Positions 20,434 through 28,543 of a stretch of 64,000 bases of DNA are shown piece by piece. Source of the DNA: Corynebacterium sp. (lineage in GTDB: Bacteria > Actinomycetota > Actinomycetes > Mycobacteriales > Mycobacteriaceae); NCBI RefSeq assembly GCF_030532325.1, contig NZ_JAUNLS010000001.1, forward strand, positions 87,611 to 151,610, given 5' to 3'. How positions within the stretch are numbered: position 1 is the first letter of the stretch; every line of letters starts with the position of its first letter. The translations under genes were made by a program, and so were the position numbers. The notes under the pieces were generated by a model, which was not told where the DNA came from, did not search any database, and saw only the letters and a list, made by a program, of their open reading frames with translations.

Positions 20434-20471
20434 GAGCCGTGCCCTAAATTATGGGCGCGGCTCATTTTTTT
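20434..20471 (+). terminator. Terminator of tRNA-Gly
   Basis: GAGCCGTGCCC and GGGCGCGGCTC form an 11-bp stem with one mismatch, followed by ATTTTTTT. Confidence 0.9.
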
Positions 20472-20724
20472 CATTATGCCGCAGCCCCGGACGCGGCCCC
20501 GTTTCTCCCCTGCCACAGTTTCTTTCCTGTGACAGCCGCGGGCATAGTTGCCTTTTCTGCCTAAATCGAGCTTTCCCGTTTTCAGTACGTTTTCAGCTGG
20601 CGAGTCCGCAGCCATTGCGTCGTGCGCACGGCTTCTTTTGACTTACGGCCGGGCAGCTGCTCACAACGCGCTACTGATCCATGCCGACGGCAAGTCCGGC
20701 ATAGGAGAACCGAGGGAAACGTAG

Positions 20725-20823
20725 AAGGCTGAACCTGGATGGCTGAACCTCGACGTCGCCAAGCTCGGCGGGCTCCGGCGCGAGGAGTGCGACCTGCGGG
20801 TTCAGCTTTCCAGGTTCAGCCTT
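20725..20823 (+). repeat. Long-hairpin intergenic repeat, copy A
   Basis: Arms 20727-20749 and 20799-20821 (23 nt, two mismatches; starts GGCTGAACCTGG) plus two flanking A/T pairs. The 49-nt centre begins TCGACGTCGCCAAGC and ends GCGACCTG, as in copies B and C; its GTCGC and GCGAC can extend the stem. Confidence 0.8.
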
Positions 20824-20875
20824 TTAGATTCAGCCCCCTAGATTCACCCCCCTAGATTCAGCACAGTGGGTTCAG
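20822..20875 (+). repeat. Direct repeats of TAGATTCA after copy A
   Basis: Three near-identical units (TAGATTCAGCCCCC, TAGATTCACCCCCC, TAGATTCAGCAC) with a 14-bp period, followed by GGGTTCAGCC. They continue the TTCAGCC theme of the right hairpin arm. Confidence 0.7.
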
Positions 20876-20926
20876 CCGGAAAAGCCCCAGCGAAGGCTCA
20901 CTGGGGCGCGGTGAGGGGTTGAGTGC

Positions 20927-22465
20927 TTAAGCCGTTTCCTTCACGGACGCGGCCACGGCTTCCGTGTCGGCCTTGCGCACGTAGTCCATATCCCTGCCGT
21001 AGATGGTCAGGCCTGTGATGTCATGGGTCTGGCGGCCCTTGAACAGGAAGGAGGCGAGCCAGCCCACCACCAATGTGACCAGGAAGGCCACGATGGAGAC
21101 GATGAAGGGACCCTTGTCCAGGCCACCGGCGAAGTAGGCGGAGACCGCACCCAAGATGAGGCCGATGAGCACGCCATTCGCGTTCGCGGTCTTGGTGAAG
21201 ATACCCAGAGCAAAGACTGCCGTGAGCGGGACACCGAACAGGCCCGTGATGGCCAGGAAGAGATCCCACAGGTCGGACTGGTTGGTGGCCACCAGGTAGA
21301 GGGCCACGAGCACGCCGATGAGTCCGGCCACGATGATAACTATGCGCGAGAGTGCCACGGAGGCGGTCTTGCCAGAGAAGCGGTTGTAGATGTCCACCAC
21401 CACGCAGGCGGAGATGGAGTTCAGAGAGGAGGAGATGGTGGACTGTGCTGCCGCCAGGATGGCCGCGATGAGCAGGCCGGCGATGCCGGCGGGCAGCTCA
21501 GAGAGGATGAAGTAGGGAACGACAGCGGAGGTGTTCACACCCTCCGGCAGGCCGCCCTTGGCTTGGTAGAAGTTGTATAGCGCGGTGCCCATGCCGTAGA
21601 AGAGCGGGATGGTCACCAGGGCAAGCACGCCGTTGACCAGGAGGGACTTCTTGGTCGCTTCAATGGTCGGGGTGGTCTGGTAGCGCTGGACCACGTCCTG
21701 CGAGGAGGTGTACTGATGCAGGCTGTTGAGGATGTTGCCAATGAAAATCAGCGGGATGGAAGTAAGGAAGGCGTCCGAGGTGGTGGAGAAGTTCTCCGCG
21801 CTGTAGAACTTGCCTTCCGCGGCGGCGTCGCTCAAAGCGCCGCTGAAGCCATCCGGGGTCATAGCCATGGCGGTCAGCACCACCACCGCAGCACCGGCCA
21901 GCAAGAGGATGCCCTGGATGACGTCCGACCAGATAACACCCTCCATGCCACCGAGGAAGGTGTAGATGATGCACAGGAAGCCCACGCAGGAGGCAACCAC
22001 CAACGGGTTGAGGTCTGCCACCGAGGTGATAGCGAGGGTGGGCAGGTACACCACGATGGCGATGCGCCCCACGTGGTAGAGCACGAAGAGCAGGGATCCC
22101 AGCACGCGAAGTAGAACTGAGAAGCGCTCCTCCAAATACTCATAGGCCGTGGTCACGTCGAGCTTGCGGAAGAAGGGGACGTAGAAGCCAATGAGGATGG
22201 GCACGATGGCAAAGATGGCCAGGTTGCCCGCGGAGTAGGCCCAGTCCGTCAGGTAGGCCTTTTCCGGGGTGGACATGAAGGTGATTGCGGAGAGCGTGGT
22301 GGCGTAGATGGAAAAGCCCGCCGCCCAGCCGGGGATCCTGCCACCGGCTTTGAGGAAGTCATCCTGACTGTTACCGGCTCTTCTGGCGAAGTACCCGCCC
22401 ACCACAAGCATTCCTAGTAGGTAAAGAATCAAGACTATCCAGTTGAGTGTTCCGAATGACTGCAC
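20927..22465 (-). CDS. Sodium:solute symporter, probable sialic acid transporter
   Basis: SSS-family membrane transporter, 512 aa, about 13 hydrophobic helices, with the family segment FLKAGGRIPGWAAGFSIYATTLSAITFMS. Sialic acid is inferred from context: it is divergent from a GntR-type NanR gene and next to nanE-nanK-nanA, where SSS-type SiaT transporters occur in other bacteria. I use the GTG at 22465 (VQSFGTLNWI) because AAAGGAC precedes it; the frame extends further upstream without a ribosome site. The shared divergent region carries a palindromic operator. Confidence 0.86.
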   Translation of the reverse strand: MQSFGTLNWIVLILYLLGMLVVGGYFARRAGNSQDDFLKAGGRIPGWAAGFSIYATTLSAITFMSTPEKAYLTDWAYSAGNLAIFAIVPILIGFYVPFFRKLDVTTAYEYLEERFSVLLRVLGSLLFVLYHVGRIAIVVYLPTLAITSVADLNPLVVASCVGFLCIIYTFLGGMEGVIWSDVIQGILLLAGAAVVVLTAMAMTPDGFSGALSDAAAEGKFYSAENFSTTSDAFLTSIPLIFIGNILNSLHQYTSSQDVVQRYQTTPTIEATKKSLLVNGVLALVTIPLFYGMGTALYNFYQAKGGLPEGVNTSAVVPYFILSELPAGIAGLLIAAILAAAQSTISSSLNSISACVVVDIYNRFSGKTASVALSRIVIIVAGLIGVLVALYLVATNQSDLWDLFLAITGLFGVPLTAVFALGIFTKTANANGVLIGLILGAVSAYFAGGLDKGPFIVSIVAFLVTLVVGWLASFLFKGRQTHDITGLTIYGRDMDYVRKADTEAVAASVKETA

Positions 22466-22570
22466 GGGGGTGTCCTTTCTCGCGCCTCCGAAGCCGCGAG
22501 GGAATACACGCGCCAAGGAGATGTACATCACGTTCCACACCGCGATGTGGTTCCGCATACTTGAAGAAAG

Positions 22571-22594
22571 GATACATCAGACGTCTGATCTCCA
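22571..22594. promoter_or_regulatory. Predicted NanR operator 1 (transporter/nanR divergent region)
   Basis: Perfect 14-bp palindrome ATCAGACGTCTGAT at 22576-22589 between the divergent SSS transporter and regulator genes. A variant lies at the nanA promoter. Assignment to the adjacent GntR protein is inference. Confidence 0.65.
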
Positions 22595-22655
22595 ACAGGT
22601 TTTGATGCATACTTTGGGTATAAACACCCCTACCGATGCCCCCGAAGGAGCCGCC

Positions 22656-23426
22656 ATGCCGCGCAGTAAGATGAAGACCTTAGGCGCACCGGAGAAAGGA
22701 TCAGCAGTGAGTGCCGTCAACAGCACAGCGTGGGGAATGGCAAGCCCCCACGATCGCACCCCCACCACCGCGCAGCTCGCGGTCGACGGCATCAAGGATT
22801 ACATCCGCAGCAACGGCCTCAAGCCCGGCGATACCATGCCGACCGAAACCGAGCTCTGCGCCGAGCTGGGCTTTTCCCGCTCCTCGGTGCGCGAGGCCAT
22901 TCGCACGCTGGTGGCCCTGGACATCGTCGAGGTCCGGCACGGACGCGGGACCTTCGTCTCACAGGCGCGGCTGAGCGCACTGGTCCAGGGGCTCATCTTC
23001 CGGGCCAGCCTTGACTCCGAGGGGCAGTTCGAGACCTTGCGCTATGTGGTCGAGACCCGCCGGGCGATGGATCTTTCCATCGGCGAGGAGGCCGCCCGCG
23101 CGCTCGATGACGCCACCTTTGAGCAGCTCACCGAGCTTGTCGACGCCATGGATGCCAAGCGCGAGCACAACTTCGCCGACGAGGACCGCCAGTTCCACCG
23201 CGTGCTGCTCTCGGTGATCGATAACCCGATCATCCGCGAGCTTAACGACGCCTTCTGGCAGGTTCACATGGAGGTCATCCCCCTGCGCGGCATCGCGAAG
23301 CCGCGCGATCTGGGGCGCACGGTGCGCGCGCACCGCGCCATCCTCGAAGCGCTGCGGGCCGGGGACATGGATGCCTACCGGGCCGCGGTCAACGAGCACT
23401 ACCAGCCCTTGCTCGAAGAGCTTTAA
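22656..23426 (+). CDS. nanR: GntR/FCD-family regulator, probable NanR
   Basis: Transcription factor of 256 aa. N-terminal winged helix (GLKPGDTMPTETELCAELGF, SRSSVREAIRTLVALDIVEV, HGRGTFV) and an FCD ligand domain (RYVVETRRAMDLSIGEEAA, HRVLLSVIDN, HRAILEALRAGD). The ATG at 22656 follows GAAGGAG; a GTG at 22707 behind AGAAAGGAT is a good alternative. Position between the transporter and the nan genes implies control of sialic acid use. Confidence 0.88.
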   Translation: MPRSKMKTLGAPEKGSAVSAVNSTAWGMASPHDRTPTTAQLAVDGIKDYIRSNGLKPGDTMPTETELCAELGFSRSSVREAIRTLVALDIVEVRHGRGTFVSQARLSALVQGLIFRASLDSEGQFETLRYVVETRRAMDLSIGEEAARALDDATFEQLTELVDAMDAKREHNFADEDRQFHRVLLSVIDNPIIRELNDAFWQVHMEVIPLRGIAKPRDLGRTVRAHRAILEALRAGDMDAYRAAVNEHYQPLLEEL

Positions 23427-23448
23427 ACCAGCGCAATCTCGAGGAGCT

Positions 23449-24156
23449 TTAGCCCCCGTTAAACTGGCGGGTAATCCACGCCGGATCCGTGATCGCGGTG
23501 CCCACAATGACCGCATTCGCCCCGGCCTCCATGCCGGCTAGCGCCTGCTCGCGGGAGGAGAAGCGCCCCTCGCCGATGATGAAGGCCTCGGGTCCCAACA
23601 GCTCACGGCCGCGCGCGATGCACTCGAGGTCCGGCCCTTCAGTCTTCTCACGGAACTCGGTGTAGCCCGCCAGGGTCGTGGAGACAATATCGGCCCCTGC
23701 GCGGTGGGCGGCCAGCATTTCCTCGGGCGTCGAGCAATCCGCCATGGCGAGGACCCCCTGCGCGTGGCACTCCTTGACGATGTCAGCGTAGGTGGAGCCA
23801 TCGGGGCGCGGCCGCTCGGTGGCATCGGCGCACACCACTGCGGCGCCTGCCGCGGCCAGCGCGCGCACGGACTCGCGGGTAGGCGTGATGTAGACCCCCT
23901 CGCTGCCCTCCTTGGTCAGGCCAAAGACGGGGACGTCAACGGCGCGGGCGATGGAGTTGACGTCCGCAATCCCGCCGTAGCCGCCGCAGCGAATGGCCGG
24001 GCTTCCGCCCGCCACGCAGGCGCGGGCCACATGGGTCAGGGTGTGCGTATCGCGCATGGGGTGCCCGTCGGGAGCCTGCACGGACACAATCACCTTGCCG
24101 CGGATGAGCGAGTACAGCTCCTCGCGCGGCTCAGCATTCTCAAAGCTGAAGGTCAT
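23449..24156 (-). CDS. nanE: N-acetylmannosamine-6-phosphate 2-epimerase
   Basis: Converts ManNAc-6-P to GlcNAc-6-P in sialic acid breakdown; cytosolic TIM barrel, 235 aa. The start region KVIVSVQAPDGHPMRDTHTL, the catalytic-lysine segment FGLTKEGSEGVYITPT, ADCSTPEEMLAAHRAGADIV and the terminal GANAVIVGTAITDP are NanE features. Third gene of nanA-nanK-nanE, 27 bp after nanK. Confidence 0.95.
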   Translation of the reverse strand: MTFSFENAEPREELYSLIRGKVIVSVQAPDGHPMRDTHTLTHVARACVAGGSPAIRCGGYGGIADVNSIARAVDVPVFGLTKEGSEGVYITPTRESVRALAAAGAAVVCADATERPRPDGSTYADIVKECHAQGVLAMADCSTPEEMLAAHRAGADIVSTTLAGYTEFREKTEGPDLECIARGRELLGPEAFIIGEGRFSSREQALAGMEAGANAVIVGTAITDPAWITRQFNGG

Positions 24157-24183
24157 AGGCTGTTTCCTCCTGAGACAGCATGG

Positions 24184-25125
24184 TTAAAAGGCATAATCAC
24201 GAGCGTAGGCCGCGGCGCCGAGGATGGGCGCTGTGGCCGGCGAGCTGGTGACGAAGGTGGGGATATCCTTATTCGGCCGCAGGGCATGCTCGTGGATGGC
24301 CTGCGTGAAGGGCTTCTCCACGGCCTCACCGATGTGCGAGACACCGCCGCCGAGAACCACGGCGTCGAGATCAAAGCCGGAGGCCAAGCCCGCCACCGCG
24401 CGGCCCAAGCCGTAGGCGTTTCCCTCGATGATGCGCCGGGCGAGCTCGTCGCCGGCGTGCATGCGCTGGACCACCTCTTCCAGCGGCACGCGCAGCTCGC
24501 ATCTGTCGCGCCACGGGATGCGGCCGACGCTGGGATCCGCAGAAATCTCCTCGTAGTAGGCGGCGAGCCCGTTTCCGCTCATGATGTTTTCTGCTCGGTC
24601 GGCATAGCCGCGAAAGTCTGCGCACAGCAGTTCCGAGAACTCCCCGGCGGTGCCGGTGGGGCCGCTGAGCAGGGCGCCGCGCTCACTGACCGCTCCGCCC
24701 ACGCCGGTGCCGAGGGCGAGGAAGAGAACCCGCCCCTCCCGGAATTCCTGCGCCTGCCCCACGGTGAGCTCGCCATAGGCCCAGATGCGCACGTCGTTGT
24801 GCACTGCGCAGGGCACATCGATGACCTCGCGAGCTAGGCCGCGCACATCCGTGCCCGTCCAGCCCTTCATGGTGTCGCCGTTGTGCACGACTATCCCCTC
24901 GGGCGCGGCAATCGCACCGGGTGAGCCGATGCCGATGCGCGCCGGAGTGATACCGGAGTCCTCCACCGCTTGGGCGATGGCCTTCTGGATCTGTTCCTGC
25001 GGCGATCCGCCGGGCGGCTGGGTGGGGATGCGGCCTAAGTTCGTAGCCTGCACTGGGTCCTCGTCAGCCACGAAGCCCCAGGCAATCTTGGTGGCGCCCA
25101 CATCGAGCGCAAGTGTGGTGGCCAT
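24184..25125 (-). CDS. nanK: ROK-family kinase, probable N-acetylmannosamine kinase
   Basis: Phosphorylates ManNAc in the nan pathway by position; 313 aa. ROK features include LALDVGATKIAWGFV (phosphate 1), the ND catalytic aspartate in CAVHNDVRIWAYGEL, and LALGTGVGGAV. Odd: the usual ExGH histidine and the CxCGxxGC zinc cluster are missing; the equivalent region reads GEFSELLCADFRGYADRAEN. I start at the ATG of MATTLALDVG (25125), 7 nt after the nanA stop. Confidence 0.88.
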   Translation of the reverse strand: MATTLALDVGATKIAWGFVADEDPVQATNLGRIPTQPPGGSPQEQIQKAIAQAVEDSGITPARIGIGSPGAIAAPEGIVVHNGDTMKGWTGTDVRGLAREVIDVPCAVHNDVRIWAYGELTVGQAQEFREGRVLFLALGTGVGGAVSERGALLSGPTGTAGEFSELLCADFRGYADRAENIMSGNGLAAYYEEISADPSVGRIPWRDRCELRVPLEEVVQRMHAGDELARRIIEGNAYGLGRAVAGLASGFDLDAVVLGGGVSHIGEAVEKPFTQAIHEHALRPNKDIPTFVTSSPATAPILGAAAYARDYAF

Positions 25126-25132
25126 GGCGCGC

Positions 25133-26077
25133 TTAGGGCTCGGTGATCTCGGCGGCGTCGACAATTGCGGCGATGCGCGCGTTCTCTTCCTCGTTCAGCG
25201 CAACGTGCGGCTGGGACATCAGGCCGGAGGGGAAGATGCCGAGGTGGTGGAGCGCAGACTTGAAGCTTCCCAGACCCTGGGAGCTGCCGCCCATGCGTGC
25301 GGGATCACCCACGGTGACGATCTCAAAGAGATCGCAGATCTTGTTCTGCAGCTCGGCGGCCTCCGGGTACTTGCCCGCCACGAGGAGCTCGTGCAGGGTG
25401 ACGTAGGAAACGGGGTCCACGTTGCCCAGGCCCGGGACGACGCCGTCCGCGCCGGCCAAGTAGGCAAAGTCCACGGTGGTCTCTGAACCGGTGAGGATGG
25501 CAAAATCCTTCAGCTCGGCCTTGTTGCGCGCGCTGATGAGGGAGCGGGTGTAGCCGTCGACGCCGCCGGAATCCTTCACGCCGGCCAGCACGCCCTCCTG
25601 CGCCAGGCGGATCAGGGAGGAGATGTCCAGCACGTTGTGCACGCTCACCGGGATGTTGTAGGCGTAGATCGGGGTCTGCGGGGCCGCCTTGTGCAAGAGG
25701 CGGAAGTGTTCCTCGATTTCCACCGGGTGGGTGCGCACGTAGAAGGGGGCGGTGGCCACGAGCCCGTCGACGCCAAGTGCCACGGCGTCCTCACTGTGCT
25801 CGATGACGCGCGGGGTGGTCATGTCAATGACGCCGGCGATGACGGGAAGACGGCCGGCCGCCTGCTCCATGACGGTGGAGATGACCTGCTTGCGCTGCTC
25901 GCGGGTAAGGAAGGCCACCTCACCTGAGGAGCCGAGGACAAAGAGGCCGTGCACGCCGGCCTTGATAAGACGCTCAGTGTGCTTGGCCAAGGTCTCGGTA
26001 TCGACGCTGTAGTCACTGTTCAGCGGGGTGAGCAGCGGCGGGACAACGCCGTGCAGAAGCTCAGTGTTAGCTGCCAT
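25133..26077 (-). CDS. nanA: N-acetylneuraminate lyase
   Basis: Splits sialic acid into ManNAc and pyruvate by a Schiff-base aldolase mechanism; 314 aa, DHDPS family. Motifs are GSSGEVAFLT, the tyrosine in YAYNIPVSVHN and the Schiff-base lysine in AGVKDSGGVDGYT. ATG at 26077 (MAANTELLHG) with GAAGG upstream. First gene of the nanA-nanK-nanE operon; an operator-like site overlaps its probable -10. Confidence 0.93.
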   Translation of the reverse strand: MAANTELLHGVVPPLLTPLNSDYSVDTETLAKHTERLIKAGVHGLFVLGSSGEVAFLTREQRKQVISTVMEQAAGRLPVIAGVIDMTTPRVIEHSEDAVALGVDGLVATAPFYVRTHPVEIEEHFRLLHKAAPQTPIYAYNIPVSVHNVLDISSLIRLAQEGVLAGVKDSGGVDGYTRSLISARNKAELKDFAILTGSETTVDFAYLAGADGVVPGLGNVDPVSYVTLHELLVAGKYPEAAELQNKICDLFEIVTVGDPARMGGSSQGLGSFKSALHHLGIFPSGLMSQPHVALNEEENARIAAIVDAAEITEP

Positions 26078-26122
26078 GAGTATCAACCTTCGTGTCGGGG
26101 ACGGGAATCAAGAGTCATAAGA

Positions 26123-26138
26123 CATCATACGTCTCAAT
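26123..26138 (-). promoter_or_regulatory. Predicted NanR operator 2 at the nanA promoter
   Basis: CATCATACGTCTCAAT (plus strand) matches operator 1 over the core CATCANACGTCTNA. On the minus strand it contains TATGAT, a plausible -10 for nanA, so binding would block transcription. Confidence 0.55.
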
Positions 26139-26172
26139 CTCGGCCCCGTGTGCCCCACGAGGGCCCATAGCC

Positions 26173-26233
26173 TTGACGTCAGATACCCCTAGGGGTATAT
26201 TGCGGGACACAAGATAGATACCCCCTGGGGTAT
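26173..26233 (+). promoter_or_regulatory. Promoter with two CsoR/CstR-type operators
   Basis: -35 TTGACG (26173-26178), 17-nt spacer and -10 TATATT (26196-26201). Operator 1, the perfect 16-bp palindrome ATACCCCTAGGGGTAT (26183-26198), fills the spacer and overlaps the -10; operator 2, ATACCCCCTGGGGTAT (26218-26233), lies just past the expected start point. G/C-tract palindromes of this kind are bound by CsoR/CstR-family repressors, one of which is encoded at the end of this operon. Confidence 0.8.
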
Positions 26234-26258
26234 AAACAGCAACCGAAAGGACCCCACC

Positions 26259-26429
26259 ATGTGCCGTCCCGTTCCCTGCAAGACCTGTGGAAAGACCACC
26301 TGGGCTGGCTGTGGCCAGCACATCGAGCAGGTCAAGGCCCAGGTCCCCGCTGGCCAGTGGTGCACCTGCCCGCGCGATGCCAGCCCGAAGACCTCCGGCA
26401 AGGGCCTGCTGAGCAAGCTTTTTGGTTAA
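26259..26429 (+). CDS. Small Cys/His-rich protein, first gene of the sulfur operon
   Basis: A 56-aa protein missed by length-limited gene finders. It starts MCRPVPCKTCGKTTWAGCGQ and has six cysteines: C2, C7, C10, C18, and a C35-T-C37 pair, with H21 near the fourth. The spacing resembles a zinc ribbon or metal/sulfane-sulfur carrier. AAAGG precedes the ATG. It is the first gene after the CstR-type promoter and ends 31 bp before the CoA-disulfide reductase. Small proteins of this look occur in other actinobacteria; function is not known to me. Confidence 0.82.
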   Translation: MCRPVPCKTCGKTTWAGCGQHIEQVKAQVPAGQWCTCPRDASPKTSGKGLLSKLFG

Positions 26430-26460
26430 ACACCCCGCACACCCACAGGAGCATCACCCC

Positions 26461-28131
26461 ATGACCCCCTCCCCCGCACAGCGCCCCCGCACCACGGTGA
26501 TCATCGGTGGCGTCGCCGGCGGCATGTCCACCGCCACTCGCCTGCGCCGCAACGACGAGCAGCGCCGCATCATCGTCCTCGAGGCCTCCGGCCACGTGTC
26601 TTTCGCCAACTGCGGCCTGCCCTACCATGTCGGCGGCGTCATCCCGCAGCGCGAGTCCCTCCTGCTGCAGACCCCCGAATCTCTCAAGGAGCGCTTCAAC
26701 CTCGACGTGCGCGTCAACACCCGCGCCCTAAGCATCGACCCGGCCGCCCGCACCGTCACCACGGATGCTGGCGAGACCATCGACTACGACGAGCTGGTAC
26801 TCTCCCCCGGCGCCACCCCGTTCCTGCCACCAATCCCGGGCATCGAGCACGCTCTGAGCCTGCGCACCGTGGAGGACGTCGACCGCATCGTCGCCGCCGT
26901 GGAGGCCGCCCAGGCCCGTGGCGGCGAGCAGGCCGTCATCATCGGCGGCGGCTTCATCGGCCTGGAGATGGCGGAGAACCTGCGCCACCGCGGCATGCAG
27001 GTCACCGTGGTGGAGGCCGCCCCGCAGATCATGAGCCCGCTAGACCGCGAAATGGCACAGATCGTCACCGAGCACCTGCGCGCACACGGCGTCGAAGTGC
27101 GCACCGGGGCGCAGGCCGAGGGCATCGACAAGCAAAGCACTAACAAGCAAAGTGTGACCCTGGCCGACGGCGAGAGGCTGGAGACAGACATCGTCATTGC
27201 CGCGATTGGCGTGCGCCCGGCCAGCGAGCTGGCGCGCGAGGCCGGCTTGGCCGTTTCCGAGCGCGGTGGCATCGTGGTGGACGCCCAGCAGCGCACCAGC
27301 GACCCGCACATCTTTGCCCTGGGTGACGCCGCCACAAAGAAAGACATCCACACCGGCGCGGATACCCTCGTCCCCCTGGCACAGACCGCCAACCGCCACG
27401 GCCGCCTCGTGGCCGATGTCATCTGCGGGCGCGAGACCTCCTCGCTGCCGGTCATGGGAACGGCTATCGTGGGGCTCTTCGGCCTGGCCGCGGCCTCCAC
27501 CGGGTGGAATGAGCGCCGCGCCGCCGCGGAGGGTCGCCCCGTCCGTGCCATTCACCTGCACCCGGTCAACCACGCCGGCTACTACCCGGGTGCCGCACAG
27601 CTGCACATGAAGCTGGTGGTGGACGCCGATACCGACGCCATCCTCGGCGCCCAGATCGTGGGCACGGAGGGCGCAGACAAGCGCATCGACGTCATTGCCA
27701 CCGCCATGCGCGCGGGCTTGAAGGCCTCCGACCTAGCAGACCTGGAGCTGGCCTACGCCCCACAGTTTGGCTCGGCCAAGGACCCCATCAGTTTTGCGGG
27801 CTTCATCAATGACAACATCCGGCGCGGCGAGCGCACCGTGCAGTGGCACGAGCTGGAGCAGCGGATGGAAAAAGGCGCCCTGCTTATCGACGTCCGCACG
27901 CCCAGCGAGTTCGCCCGCGCCGCTATCCCCGGCGCGGTGAACATTCCGCTCGACGAGCTGCGCGCCCGCCACGGCGAGCTGGGCGGCGCCACCGACATCA
28001 TCGTGCACTGCCAGGTGGGACTGCGCGGGCACAACGCGGTGTGCCTCCTGCGTAACCTGGGCTACGGCGCCGCCGTGTCGAACCTCGACGGCGGCTACTT
28101 GACGTGGAGCTATGGAAAGGCGGCACAGTGA
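26461..28131 (+). CDS. CoA-disulfide reductase / persulfide reductase with C-terminal rhodanese domain
   Basis: FAD/NAD(P)H pyridine-nucleotide-disulfide oxidoreductase fused to a rhodanese, 556 aa. The N-terminal half has the FAD loop VIIGGVAGGMSTATRLRR, the single active-site Cys in SFANCGLPYHVGG, the NAD loop AVIIGGGFIGLEMAENL and the FAD-binding FALGDAA. The rhodanese domain (~465-556) carries the catalytic Cys in VHCQVGLRGHN. This CoADR-RHD layout reduces CoA and other persulfides or polysulfides in known relatives. AGGAG precedes the ATG at 26461. Confidence 0.9.
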   Translation: MTPSPAQRPRTTVIIGGVAGGMSTATRLRRNDEQRRIIVLEASGHVSFANCGLPYHVGGVIPQRESLLLQTPESLKERFNLDVRVNTRALSIDPAARTVTTDAGETIDYDELVLSPGATPFLPPIPGIEHALSLRTVEDVDRIVAAVEAAQARGGEQAVIIGGGFIGLEMAENLRHRGMQVTVVEAAPQIMSPLDREMAQIVTEHLRAHGVEVRTGAQAEGIDKQSTNKQSVTLADGERLETDIVIAAIGVRPASELAREAGLAVSERGGIVVDAQQRTSDPHIFALGDAATKKDIHTGADTLVPLAQTANRHGRLVADVICGRETSSLPVMGTAIVGLFGLAAASTGWNERRAAAEGRPVRAIHLHPVNHAGYYPGAAQLHMKLVVDADTDAILGAQIVGTEGADKRIDVIATAMRAGLKASDLADLELAYAPQFGSAKDPISFAGFINDNIRRGERTVQWHELEQRMEKGALLIDVRTPSEFARAAIPGAVNIPLDELRARHGELGGATDIIVHCQVGLRGHNAVCLLRNLGYGAAVSNLDGGYLTWSYGKAAQ

Positions 28132-28388
28132 ACCTCGACCCCCAAGCAATAAAGCCCTCCGTGACCCGCCTCAAGCGCGCCCGCGGGCAGATTGACGCGG
28201 TCATCAGGATGCTCGAGGCCGGCGAGGAGTGCGAGGCCGCCGTGACTCAGCTGGCCGCTGCGGCCAAGGCGATTGACCGCGCAGGCTATTCCATCATCGC
28301 CACGGGCCTCAAGCAGTGCTACCGCGAGGGCGGCCCGGATGCGCTGGACGCGGAGAAGATGGAGAAGCTCTTCCTCTCCCTTTCCTGA
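28128..28388 (+). CDS. CsoR/FrmR-family repressor, CstR-like (sulfur-responsive type)
   Basis: DUF156 all-helical repressor, 86 aa. Two cysteines occur at the conserved sites (GEECEAAV and LKQCYREG). The copper-ligand histidine of CsoR, four residues before the second Cys, is replaced by Gly (TGLKQC), which fits the Cys-only CstR persulfide sensors rather than copper CsoR. GTG at 28128 overlaps the reductase stop (GTGA) behind GGAAAGG. Likely represses its own operon through the two operators at 26183-26233. Confidence 0.85.
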   Translation: MNLDPQAIKPSVTRLKRARGQIDAVIRMLEAGEECEAAVTQLAAAAKAIDRAGYSIIATGLKQCYREGGPDALDAEKMEKLFLSLS

Positions 28389-28469
28389 GCCCTTTCCGGA
28401 GCCCCTTACCTAAGCCGGGCACTGCACACCCCCAAAGACCCCCACATGGGAACTATGGCACGGGGCTAC

Positions 28470-28524
28470 TTCACAAAGCGACGTGACGCAGGCTACACTG
28501 TCACCCACTAGATTGTTCAACAAT
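28470..28524 (+). promoter_or_regulatory. Promoter and operator of the 5-oxoprolinase operon
   Basis: -35 TTCACA (28470-28475), 18-nt spacer, -10 TACACT (28494-28499), then the palindrome ATTGTTCAACAAT (28512-28524) just downstream of the expected start point, a road-block position. The same palindrome lies inside the NRAMP-like gene promoter at 35863. Confidence 0.7.
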
Positions 28525-28543
28525 ATTGGAAGGGGATGTGGCC

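Larger units (their letters stand above)
20472..20926. other. Gene-free stretch between tRNA-Gly and the sialic acid transporter
   Basis: No supported coding frame. The first 250 bp show nothing recognisable. The rest is the long-hairpin repeat and its direct-repeat tail (20725-20880). Confidence 0.6.

Noticed and set aside
20430-20730. Integration (att) site next to tRNA-Gly
   Set aside because: No integrase gene and no repeated tRNA 3' end found downstream; the region lacks mobile-element genes.
20725-20875. CRISPR array
   Set aside because: The TAGATTCA units are 14 bp with no unique spacers; the long arms are inverted, not direct, repeats.
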